NCBI RefSeq assembly: GCF_000283155.1
Contig: NW_004454156.1
Span: 35,664,271 to 35,728,270 of the forward strand
Length of the DNA: 64,000 nt
Direction: 5' to 3'
Source of the DNA: Ceratotherium simum simum
Taxonomy: Eukaryota > Chordata > Mammalia > Perissodactyla > Rhinocerotidae
The notes beneath the pieces are model-generated. The model saw nothing but the letters and a program-made list of their open reading frames with translations. It was not told the DNA's origin and did no database searches. The position numbers were made by a program, and so were the translations under genes. Shown piece by piece: positions 12,055-23,000 of this stretch. Within the stretch, counting starts at the first letter, position 1. Every line of letters starts with the position of its first letter.

Positions 12055-12400
12055 CATCAGCCAATTTGCATATTGCCTTCCTATTGGTGAACCCCGGGGG
12101 CTCTAGTTTCCTTCAGCCAGTGGGGCGAGGGTCATAGTATCTGTGGCCACACCCCCTATAAACCGGCTCTTCCTACCTGTTGGAAAGGGGGTTGCTCAGA
12201 CTCTTCACTCTCCAGCCCCTTCTTCCTCCCCCGACCCTGGTTGGCACACAATTGAGTCACCAGAAAGTGTGACCCCGCCTGGTATACTTGAGACCCAGAG
12301 CTGGGGGAAGCTGATGTTAGGAACAGCTGGGGCAGAGGGAGGCGTCGGGTCCCACTACACTGCAGAGATGGTCCACATCGCGCAGTCAGACCTTCGGAGT
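12055..12400 (+). promoter_or_regulatory. Unassigned TATA-type promoter-like island, 5 kb upstream of GGA1
   Basis: In order: CCAAT (12061), octamer ATTTGCAT (12064), ATTGG (12083), a CACACCCCC box directly followed by TATAAA (12157-12162), then about 230 nt ending in a consensus donor GGA|GTGAGT (intron start 12399). An ATG at about 12368 opens MVHIAQSDLR up to that donor. No known gene is recognised. It could be the first exon of an unannotated transcript, a remote GGA1 start, or chance. Confidence 0.4.
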
Positions 12401-12623
12401 GAGTTTGCGTCACCTTAGACGTGCCCATCCAGGATCTAAGGTCCTTCAGGAACCAGAGCAGGCGGGCGCAGGGGCTCAGGAAGCTGCGGGGGGCGGGGGG
12501 AGTCGGGGACAGACAACGACGACACTGAGCACGGGGGAAGGCTAATTTTGGATTAGGACTTCCTGGGCCACACCCCCAGAGAGTCGAAGCTGAATATGAG
12601 GTTGTCCAGGAGCCTGCATTCTT

Positions 12624-12837
12624 TTTTTTTTTTTTAAAGATTTTATTTATTCATTTTTCCCCCCAAAGCCCCAGTAGATAGCTGTATGTCATAGGTTCAC
12701 ATCCTTCTAGTTGCTGCACGTGGGACTCGGCCTCGCGTTGGACGGAGAAGCGGTGCCCTGGGGCGCGCCCGGGATCCGAACCCGGGCCGCCAGCATCAGA
12801 GCGCGCGCACTTAACCGCTAAGCCACGGAGCCGGCCC
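12624..12837 (-). mobile_element. ERE SINE, young, perfect 14-bp target duplication
   Basis: Reverse-complement ERE1 flanked by GAGCCTGCATTCTT at 12610-12623 and 12838-12851. Confidence 0.95.
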
Positions 12838-12964
12838 GAGCCTGCATTCTTAATTAGCTCCTGGGGGGATTTTGACACAGGTACTCACCTCAGAGAAAAC
12901 CGGGAGAGCAGACTCAGCGAAACCTCGGAAATCAAGCTGAACTTGGTCCCAGCTCCCCACTCAC

Positions 12965-13100
12965 TTGTGGCTTAAGTCAAGGTTTTCTTTAACCTCTCTG
13001 GACTTCAGTTTTCCTCCTCTGTGAAATGGGGAGACTAATCCCTACTTAGAGGCCTGATATGTATATTAAAGTCATGGCACACAGTAGGTGAGTCGATGCC
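12965..13100 (+). repeat. MIR SINE
   Basis: taacctctctggacttcag ... gtgaaatggggagac ... ggcacacagtaggtg. Confidence 0.65.
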
Positions 13101-15099
13101 TGGTAGCCAATTATCTTTATGATGATATCAGAGCAAAGCTGGTGAAACAAAGTGTCACAGGGAAGATTCCCACTCAACCCCCAAGCCCTACCCCACAACC
13201 CCCCAGGAGATGGAAAAGCCCAGTGAACAAGTTCATTTCTCTAGTGGCCTCCATCTTCTCCCTCCACACACAAGAAATGACCCAGTCTCCCTTGAACCAA
13301 ATCTTATTTTGTTGTCCCATTATTTCAGGCAATCCAGATTTTCTGGGAAAGGCTTAATTGCAAGCAACCAATTAGATCATCTTCTGTTACATAGGCATTT
13401 ATATTTGCTCTGAATTTGTATTTCCTTCCACCTAAAAGGTCACTCTTTTCAATAAAGATAATTTATTAAATGTACCGGGAAATGGAGCTGAATATTAGTA
13501 CTTTGTAAGCCTTTTCATTTATGTAAATTCATGAATCAGGGCAATAATCTTCCTTATACTGTGTGGCCCAGCTGTAATTCAGAAAATACGAGCCCCCTCC
13601 CTGCACTTGCACACATACAGAGGGGATATCTGTTTCATGCACTTTACCACCTTTCTGATGCCTGCTCTCTCCTCAGTCAGCAGTGGCACCTGGAACCGTG
13701 GTTCCTGGGACCAAGCACAGACTTTGGGTGCAGAGACTCAAGCTTGAGTTCAAATTCTGGCTCTGGTCTTCTTAACTGACCTCAGGACCTTTGCACTTGC
13801 CATTCTCTCTGCCTAGACACCTTTTCTACAGCTGGCTCCTTCTCACCTTAAATGTCAGCTCCTCAAAAATGCCTGCCCGAACCGCGCCACACGTGACTTC
13901 CACTGTCCTCACACCAGCCCATTTGGGTACTTTTGTAATTGTCTCAGTGTGCGTTTTGTTTGCTTTTGTGTTTTCTGTCCTTTGAAGGCAGGGACTTGAT
14001 GTTATGTGGGTTCTTGTGATGGAGGCTGTGTGGGGACGTTGGCCTACCACATCCTCATGCAGGGCCTCAGAATTCTCATCTAAGAACCAGCGAGAACAAT
14101 ATCCAACTCTGAGGTCTGTGTGAGGATTACAAGAGACAATGACAGCCATGGGCCTTCGTGCTCCCGCCCCCAGGGCCTGCCTGGAAGGGAGATGTGAGCC
14201 AGCGTAGGGTTGGGGTCACAGGGGTTGGAGTTGAGGCCAGGTCTCAGCTTGTTCCCTAGACCTTCTACAATTCCCCCAAGAAAGGATTGGGTACCCTCCC
14301 ACGTACCTCTCCTCCAAGTTCTTCCCCCATCTCCTCTTTCCTCTTCCCATACCCATCCTCGCCAGCATTTCCAGGGTTGGAGGGGTTTTCCTGGGAAAGA
14401 TCTGAAGGCATGAAGCCATTGGAGGTCTGCATGGGTTATGATTACACGATTACAGCTGCTCAAGGACAGCTCAGCTTTGCTCATCCCTGCCTTCCCAGAG
14501 GTTCCCCTAAGTCACTCAGAGCAACACATTTGCAAATGGTGGAGATGGGAACAGCTGCCCCTCCTGCATTTCCTGTCTCCTGTGTTGGTCCCCCTTCCTT
14601 TCACCATCCTCACTGTCCTCACCAACCTCAGTTTCCTCCTTCCTGACCCCCGTCTGGGCCAGGTCCTACCTGCAGAGCCACAGCTCCTGGGTCTCCCTCA
14701 CCAATCCCTGCTCTCTAGGATTCACCAAGGCACAGCCTAGAGCCTTCCTTACGAGCACAACCTGGCTCTCCACCCACACACACACACTCGCTGTGCCATG
14801 TTGGGCACATCCCTGCACCCCTCCATCTATAAAGTTTATGAATAATAGTTTCTACTCATGCATTTGTTCAGTGCATGTTTATTGAACACCTACTATGCGA
14901 TAGTTACTCTTTCAAGCCCTGGGGGACAGGAAAGTGAACTCAATAGATGAAACTCCTTGTCCTCGTGGAGTTTACGTTCTGGTGGGGGAGAGAGAAAAAA
15001 AACACGATGAAGAAAAGAAATACACAGTGTTGATAAATGCAAAGGAGAAAAGTTCTGCAGAGAAAGTGGGTAGGGGGTGTGCGTTGAGGGGTTCACTTT

Positions 15100-15250
15100 G
15101 CAGACACCCTTTCATTGAAGTCTCACAACCATGTTTCCAAATAAGAAGCCTGAGATGTAGGGAGACTAAGTGATCTGTCCTGGGTCATACCGTTTAGAAA
15201 CCAGTGAAGTCAGGATTTGAACCCAGGTCAAATCTATGCCATCTTTAAAA
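15100..15250 (-). repeat. MIR SINE
   Basis: gactaagtgatctgtcctgg ... gtcaggatttgaacccagg, reverse MIR. Confidence 0.6.
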
Positions 15251-15539
15251 AGTCACTCCTGACAACGTGGATACATCCATAAGTCAACGCGGTAAATGCG
15301 GTTGCGTGATAATTTATTTCAGTAATAAAAGAAACAAACAGAAGGAGCTCTAAGTACATATTATGTTACAGCTTTTATTGAGGAATGCAATAAACATACA
15401 TATCACTTTCCTAAATAATGTTAATGGCCTGCGAGGGGGATTTAGAAAAGCATCCCAGTCTGCTGAATGGTTGAGTTTACAGGAAAAACTGACCCAGCAC
15501 AACCCTCTCATCTCCCAGATGTGGTCACTGTGGTGTAAG

Positions 15540-15780
15540 GTGAGTCGAGGTCGCTCGCCGAGGCGAGGGCGGAGCAGAACCGGATTCGGCAGATTCCCTA
15601 GTCTCGGTGGCGCTTTAACCCTCCCGGGAACCGGGCAGCTCGAGAGGGCGCCACGGGCCGGTTCCCCAGCGGGCCGCCAGGGAGCGACGGACTGCAGCGG
15701 ACCCAGGTGAGCCGGAGACCTGGCTGCCCTGGGCGTGACGTCACCAGGTGGTCCCGGGCTGCAGGTGGGAAAGGCAGAAG
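15540..15780 (+). promoter_or_regulatory. Small CpG island with full CRE, 1.3 kb upstream of GGA1
   Basis: CpG-rich sequence in a CpG-poor neighbourhood, with two donor-like sites (AAG|GTGAGT near 15539, CAG|GTGAGC near 15706) and a perfect palindromic CRE, TGACGTCA, at 15736-15743. It may be an alternative GGA1 first exon or a divergent or noncoding start site. Confidence 0.45.
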
Positions 15781-16414
15781 AGGAGGGTCTTTGATGGAGG
15801 GAGAAACGGCAGGAGAAAAGGCACCGAGTCTGTTCATTCTGCCCTCCCTGATTCCAGTCTGGCCCCCACCAGAATCTTCTGCCCCCCACCAGAATCTTCT
15901 ACCCACTGTTGCCGCCTGGACCTCTCTAAAACAAAAGCCTGATTTTGTCACCACCCGCGAAACCCTTTAACGACACCGCCAACATAGCTTACAGAAAAAA
16001 AGCTAAACTCAGGACCTGCGTGATCTTGCCCCAGCCTAATTCCAGGCCAACATCCTCTGGAGGATGAAATACTTTCAATTCCCTGCACTCATCATGCTCT
16101 TTCTCCCCTGTGAGCCCTGAAACGTCTGGTTCCCTCCACCTGGAATAGCTATCGTACAAGGTTTACCCGGAGAAACCCGACTGTCTTTCAGCTAAATATC
16201 ACCTTCTCTGAGAAGCCTCCCCCGAGAAGACCCCCCTCACCCCCCACCCCAGTTTGGACAGGGGACCCCTCCTATGTTGCCACTACCCCGTGGGCTTCCC
16301 CCATCACAATGCGCAATAAATATCTGGCCTTGCCTTTCTCCCCCAGCGCCCGTCACAGCAAAGCAAATGCCAAGTGCGTTAAATGATTGCAGAATGAACG
16401 CAGGAGATAGGACA

Positions 16415-16545
16415 GGATTCACGCTCTGCCACTCGCGTGACCTCCGGCAAACCAGTTACCTGGCTCATGGGTTTGTTATGAGGAGTCAATGGACTAATGT
16501 ATAAAAAGTGCTTAGAACAACGCCTGGACCAACGTAAGCAGTCAA
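16415..16545 (+). repeat. MIR SINE at the edge of the GGA1 promoter
   Basis: cgctctgccactcgcgtgacc ... aagtgcttagaacaacgcc. Abuts the first ETS motif of the CpG island. Confidence 0.6.
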
Positions 16546-16915
16546 CAACCTTGGGACTCGACATCATTTTCACGAAGGCCAACGACGTCTTCGACCTTTC
16601 AAAGGACCCTCCCACGAGCGCATCGAAACGGAAGTACACGCTCAGGCCTCCGGAAATGACCTCAGAGCCCCTCAGCAACATGGCCGCGGAGCGTTCTTCC
16701 GGAAGCGGTCACTGGCATCTCCGTGACGTAGAACGAGTTAGAGCGTCCTGTGGGGTTTCCATGGTGCCGTCCTCAGACCCCAGTCCCTCCGCTTCCTCTC
16801 CCGCCTGAGCGCCGTGAACGAGAAGGCCGGCGGCGGGTCCCGCCCGCGACGTAAACGCCGCTGGGGGAGGGGTTGGGAGCGCACTGACGCTCTAGGCGCT
16901 CTCGTTCGCGTCTCT

Positions 16916-16975
16916 ATGGTGCCGAGCGCTCGTGTGCGCCGCTCCCGCGCGTCGGGGCGGACGTTGCCCCTTTAA
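16916..16975 (+). other. Possible upstream ORF in GGA1 5' leader (19 codons)
   Basis: ATG at 16916 opens a 19-codon frame that ends at TAA (16973-16975), 81 nt before the GGA1 ATG. The Kozak context is weak at -3. It matters only if transcription starts upstream of 16916. Confidence 0.35.
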
Positions 16976-17056
16976 TCGGCAGAGGGCGGTGCCTACGAGG
17001 TCCCGCGAGAGCGGCGGGGGGCGGGGGGCGGTGCCGAGGCTCGGGACCCGTGGTAG

Positions 17057-17099
17057 ATGGAGCCCGCGATGGAGCCGGAGACTCTGGAGGCGCGAATCA
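17057..17099 (+). CDS. GGA1: GGA1 coding exon 1
   Basis: Encodes residues 1-14 plus the first base of codon 15. Donor gtgagtg begins at 17100. A second in-frame ATG (Met5, 17069) has the better Kozak context. Confidence 0.95.
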
Positions 17100-20000
17100 G
17101 TGAGTGTCCGGGAGGGGCGCGGGGCGGACCGGAACCGGAACCGGGGGCACGAGGCGGGCCCCTTCCCGGCGGGGGCGGGGTACGGGGCGCCCCCTCCTCA
17201 CGCCCCGCCCCTGGCCCGCGAGGGGCGGTGCCCCGAGCCCATTCCTGCGACCCTGGGCTGGGAGAAGACAGCCGCCAGCTGCGCAGACCACTCCTCCGAT
17301 CTCTGGGCCGCGACCGCCGGGAGGAGCGAGCAGCCTCCAGCCCCACCAGGCCCAGACTTCTCCACCGAGGAGCAGACCCCCCAAGTCATCCCCTTGGGAC
17401 CCAGGAGGGAGAAAGCGAGCGGCCCCCAGGGCTACACCTCAGACCCGGGAGGGAGGGACCCTGTTCCCCGTGGGCCCTGAATCCTCCACTCCAGCCCTGC
17501 ATGGCATGCCTCCGTCTTATCCTTTGCTTGAGTCTGCAACTACTCAGATTTGCTCATTCCCCCGCCCAGGAAGGGAGGACCCACTGGCCCAGCTGATCCC
17601 CCAAGCTGTGGCCACACAATAAGAAGGCCCCAAACCCTACGGGCTTGGGAGGGTCCCGTCTCAGACTCCAGAAGTAATTTCAAGTTCTTGGTCACTGCCC
17701 TGAGCCCAGCCCCTCAGACTCTGCACCTCCACCCAAAACTCCTTTCCCAGTCCTTGCTGAGCTTCCTCCAAAGACCCCTGCACCCCTCTCTCTGTGTCTC
17801 CTCACACACCGCTTCCTGCTTCCCAGGCTTATGAGACCCCGCACCCTCCACCTGAGCTCCCTGTCACACATTTCCGACAATCCTCACAACCCCACTCCTG
17901 GACTCGGCCCGGGAAAGCTGTGGCTTGCCTCTCCCTGCGCTTGTGACAGCTCCCGCCCAAGTCTTTTCCCATTCTGCCAGGGCCTCAGGGAGGCCTCTGG
18001 GTCTGGCTTCAGCTCAGCCCCTTGGCCCTGGGCACTCCAGGGAGCTATGCAGGGTGATTTGGGGGCATGACCAACCCATTTTAAGCCAGTCTTGAGCTGA
18101 GTTGAACCCTGAGGTTGGCCCCAGAACCGCACCATCTCCAAGGATGTTTCCGAGTCAGCCTGACCACTGGAGGTGGAGGGGGTGCAAAGGAGGCACTCAG
18201 TGGCCATCGAGACTGTTCCGGAACGCCACAAGTGTCCAATTCTCAGCAGTAGCTTGGGGGGATGGGCAGGGCCCTGGCTGACAGATATGACAGGCTGAAG
18301 GACTTGAACTCTGGGCGATAACGAAGCAGTGTCAGGTTTAACAATGGGGATTTTCCGAGAGGCCAAAGAGTCTGATCTGGGAAACAGAGAGGAGTCAGGA
18401 CACCCAGGTTTGGCAGTAGGCTGGGCCATAACAGATTGAGGCTGAGATTATTTTCTCTTTGTCTTCCGCTTTGTGCCCTAGCAAAATTGTGAGCTCTTAC
18501 CTTGCTGTGGTTGGAGGTTAAGAGTAGCTTCTGGTGGGGTAAATGATGACATTGTCACCTCTGTGGAGTGACAGGGTGGCATCAGGCCCAGTTGTGAAAC
18601 ACTTCCCTCCCTCCCGGGGTGTCTCCTGGGGAATGTGCTCCCCACCAGGTGGAGGTAAGAGGGCTGCGGGTTGGCAGCCAGGGCCAGAGAAGTTGGTCAG
18701 ATCTCCTTGGACCTAGAGGCCCTCGCTCTGAGCCAGATGCAGGGAGAAAGCTGATGTCTCATGATGCCACTGCTTCTTCCTCGTTGACTTCTGACTCAGG
18801 AGCGGTCTCTAGAACCAACTTCTCTGTTCTCACTCAGACTCATGTGTCTTTGACACTTGAAGGGACTTCCTGTTTTAGGGTCCACCAGCCGGGTGTCATC
18901 AAGTGGGCAGTGTCCAGCCCCATTCTGTTTTTCTAACTCCAGACTGGTGTTTCCCAGCTTCTGGCCATGTTGGGGGCTGGGAGGCAGAGTAGATGGCCAC
19001 ACTTAGCCTGGGGTCCAGGGGGGTGCCTTTCCTGGTATCCCTGGGTGGTCATCAGTGGCTTCATTTCATTTCTCTGAGGGTGTGGAGGGCTCTGCAGGGC
19101 TCCTGGAACAGAGATTGGTACCCAGAGAGAAAATGCTTCATTCAGATGTGTGCTCAGCTGTACTTCCTCTGAGAGCCCTGCCGGAGAGCAGCCCACCACC
19201 CCAGCACTTTCTGTACCTTCTCCCTGCTCTGTTTTTTTTTCCTAGCACTTCACAACAGTGTACCATATTCTGTGTTTGTTCGTTTGTCTGAGTAGTCAGG
19301 GTTTCTCCTGCTGGGCTGTGAGCTCCAGGAGGGCAGGGGTTTTGTTGTTCACTGCTGGGGCCCAGTGCTCAGAATATTTATTGAATAAATAGGAATTGAA
19401 TGAGTGGCTGCCAGCCCTGGGGTCCCAGGGCTCCAGGCCTCCCGCCACAGCAGAGGGCGCCGCGTGTCGGGTCCCCAGCCTCCTTCTGTCCACAGATCCT
19501 TCTCTGTCCCACCTCCAGGGCCATGTTTCTTCCGCACCCCCTGCTGAGGGCTCAGGCTTGGGCAGAACTGGCCAAGAGAGGCTGAGGCTTAGAGACAGGC
19601 CCTGGGGAGGTGATCCAGTTCTGGCTGCCCCCACAGCCTTACCATGCGTAAAGTATTTTCTCAATCCACGTTTCACTCCAGCTTTACAAATGGGGAAACG
19701 GAGGTTCGGAAAAGTTATTTGACCTACTTTATTGTTGTTTAACCAGTGTTGGGGGTCAGGGAGGTGACCGTCTGGCCTTATTTACCACCCCTTCCTGTAG
19801 ATTTGTTTGCCAGTTCCTGGATTCAGAATCCCCCAGAACCTCACCCCGCCTGCCCACCGCTGACCCCTCATTCGTTCCTTTGTTTGCCAAGGGGAGGTGG
19901 GCGTGTACACAAGTGGCTGGGGTGCGGTGCCATAGCAGGTCGGGCCCATGATGAAGGTCAGGGCTGGGGGGTACAGAAGAGAGAGCTGACCCAGCAGTGC

Positions 20001-23000
20001 CACGCTGGCCAGGAGTAGGAGTTAGGGAAGACTTCCTGGAGGAAGTGGTACTTGAGCCGCACTCCTTACCAAGGCCCTTCGTGCTCTGCCCTGTGCTCAG
20101 TTAGCCATAGCTCAGACACACAGCCCCGGAGCTGTTGGGGGCGTGCCGTGCCCAGCGTGTTAACTCTTTCCAGGCCTTGGTCTGAGTGTTGTCACACCCT
20201 CCCCTGGCCTCAGGCTCAGCCGAGTCCCCTCCTCCGGTCCCCTCGGCTCCCTTTGCCTCCTTCTCTCACGTTATATGGAGGACCTAGCTTCCCTTGGCCC
20301 ACTTCCCAGCGACACAGCTCCTTGAGGGTGGAACTATGGCTTTTTTCTCTTACCTCTGGATCTCCTCTGAGCGTAAATTCCGTGTGAGTTCTGGGGACAC
20401 TGTTTTCAGGAGCAGCATCAGAGGACATGCGATCAGTGCGGCAGGCGTACAGCTGCAGGAGTGGGGGCAGTGGGGAGTAGGGGACCCACCCCTGAGCACA
20501 GCGCTAAAATAGGGGCCCTTTGGGGAGAAGCTTTGAAGGGAAGCCAATGGGCAGGAGCTCATCTGTCCCTTGACTCGACTGAAACATCAGCGCTCAGGTC
20601 TTGAGGCTGTCGGAGCAGGAAGTCAAGGGGCAGCCTTTTTCATGTGCTCAGTCACACATGCTACCCCCTGCTGCTGGAGTAGAAGTAGGGAGTGGGAGAG
20701 GCAGGGGTCCCTTCGCCAGGCCCCACTGGTCCTCTCCCCTACAGACAGAGCCACGAACCCCCTGAACAAGGAACTGAACTGGGCCAGCATCAATGGCTTC
20801 TGCGAGCAGCTCAACGAGGACTTCGAGGGGTAGGTGGCCTCTCCCTCTTTTGCTCACGTACACGACAGACCCCGCCATGCACCTGCCCTGCACACTCCAG
20901 ACCTTGGCCGCAGGCAGAGACGTGGGTGGATTGAGACCCACTTTGCATTCTCCGTGTGCTCACAAATCCATTATGGTAGTAGGCACTTTGTACTCAGTGC
21001 CTCTTGTGTGCCACCCTCTGAGGCGGGCCTTGCTGGACCCATTGTACAGGTGAAAAAACTGAGGCTCAGGGGACTCAGCAGTTGTCCCAAGATCTCACAG
21101 AGAGAAAATGGCAGTCCCAAGTTAAGTAAGCCCAGGCCTGCCTGAGCCCCAGCCTGTGCTTTGTTGGGGAGGACGTTCCAGAGGGGGAACCACATGCTCC
21201 CCAGCTGGGACGAGGCCAGCAGGCCCTTTGCTCAAGGAAGAACCAGAACCGCCTGCATTAGAATCACTCGGAGTACTTGTCAAAATACACATCCTTGGGC
21301 TGCACCCAGACTTGGACTAGAGTGTCCGGTGGGGGCTAGGGGTGGGCGTTGTCAGCAGGCTCCCCAGGGCGTGCTGAAGGTAGGGAGCGCAGCTCTGTGT
21401 GCCGCACCTCCAGGAATACAGGCGCTCCACTCGGGGAGGCTGTGTGTGGGGCATGATGTGTGTGCTCCAGGGTCCAGCTGCTGGCATGCAAATCCCATCC
21501 CCTCTGTTAGCCAAGTCACCTTGGGCAAGTGACTACCTCTGAGCCTCCGTTTCTTCACCTGTAAAGTGGGGGCATAGTGCTGCCTCCCTTGGAGAACTCT
21601 TACAGAGGTTAGGCAGGAAAATGCACGTGAGGGGCCTCACACATCACAGGCGCTCAGTGCGTGTTAGCTGTTACTGTCACCAGTGAGAGGTCTTTTATGA
21701 TCTGGTAGATGATGTCACCACGTCTACCATGAAGCTGCTCTGATTTCCCTCAGCAGAATGTCCTGTGCCACCTTGAGTTCCTAGGGAGCTATGTCTGCCC
21801 ATCTCTTGTGGTACATTGTCATGTTCTGCCCCCAGACTGGGCCCTTGAAGGCTGTGTTCATCTCTCCGTTCTTGTCTCTCTGGCGAGCCAAGGATACGGC
21901 AGGTCATAGTTCTCGGTAAAGCCAGCCAAGGGGCTGAGCTCGTGGCTTTTGAAGGTCTTCAGCCTGCGCTCCCTGCCTGGCCCCGCCCTGTCATGCCACA
22001 GTCTCTGCCCAGCTGACCCAGAGAGGGAGCTGGGCCTTTGCCTATGCCCCGCAGAAGGCACTGGGGGCTGCAGCCCGCCAGGGTAGAGTGCTGCCCTTTC
22101 CTTGGGCGTCTGGGGCTCTGTGGCTGTTCTGGCTCCATACTCTTCTCTCACCCAGGCCTCCACTTGCCACCCGGCTGTTGGCCCATAAGATCCAGTCCCC
22201 GCAGGAGTGGGAGGCAGTCCAGGCTCTGACGGTAAGAAGAAGGGGAGAAAGGGTGCCAGCCATCCCCCAACCACGTGGATGGCACCAGGGGAGGCCAAGA
22301 CTGAGACTTTGGTCCCATCAGACTCTTCTTTAGAGCCGAAGGGAGTTATGCCAAGATGGCCTAGAATGGGGGTCTGGGCCAGCCCCTCAGGGTTCCACAG
22401 CAACCAGTGGACTGGCCTCCCCTCCAGACCCTGCATAGTTAGGCCTCTTGTCTGGAGGGAGCCCCCTAGGATCATCTGGTCCGAGGGTTCCCTGCCCCAG
22501 CTGTGTGTCAGATCTCCAGGAGGCTGCTGAAACATACTGACTAAGGGCCCCACCCCAGCCCTGCTGAATCAGAACTCTTGCAGTGTCTGCGTGTTTATCA
22601 AGCTCCCCAGGTGCATTACAGAGCCAGCCCAGCCCATCAGTGTCTCTAGACACAGGACAGCGCTGTCCTCCCCACGGGGGTGCGAGGGGCGACGCCTGGG
22701 CTCGGGCGAGAGGTTTTGAAGCTGTGCCAATAGCAGAAGAGCAGGGAGGTGCGCTGTCTGTGACCCCCAAGCGTGGGCCGCATAGCAACTGACCACGTAG
22801 CAAAGCTGATTTTAGATAGTGGTAGATTTCCTTTTAATAGTTATGTATTTATTTTAACTCTTTTTTTTCTCAAATGTACTAGTCCTATGATTTCACAGAT
22901 AGGTAGCTTAGGGTAAGGCCAGGGTAGACAGTGCCTATTTAAGTTTAAAAAAAACAATCAAAGGAAAAATAGTAAGAAAAAAATTTACAAGTCGTACTCA

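Larger units (their letters stand above)
12852..15539. other. Intergenic DNA upstream of GGA1, right part
   Basis: Unique sequence with MIR and L2-like scraps (for example about 14860-14960) and no recognisable exon. Confidence 0.6.
16600..17300 (+). promoter_or_regulatory. GGA1: GGA1 CpG-island promoter, TATA-less
   Basis: CpG density rises sharply here and runs through exon 1. Three ETS-type cores (ACGGAAGT 16628, CCGGAAAT 16650, CCGGAAGC 16699), a YY1-like CAACATGGCCGC (16676) and a CRE-like TGACGT (16724) are visible. There is no TATA box near the expected start. This is the layout of a housekeeping promoter. The exact transcription start cannot be read from sequence. Confidence 0.8.

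Noticed and set aside
12143..12418. Protein gene from the 91-codon frame after the TATA box
   Set aside because: The reading frame matches no family I know. It is kept only as a promoter-like candidate with a possible short first exon.
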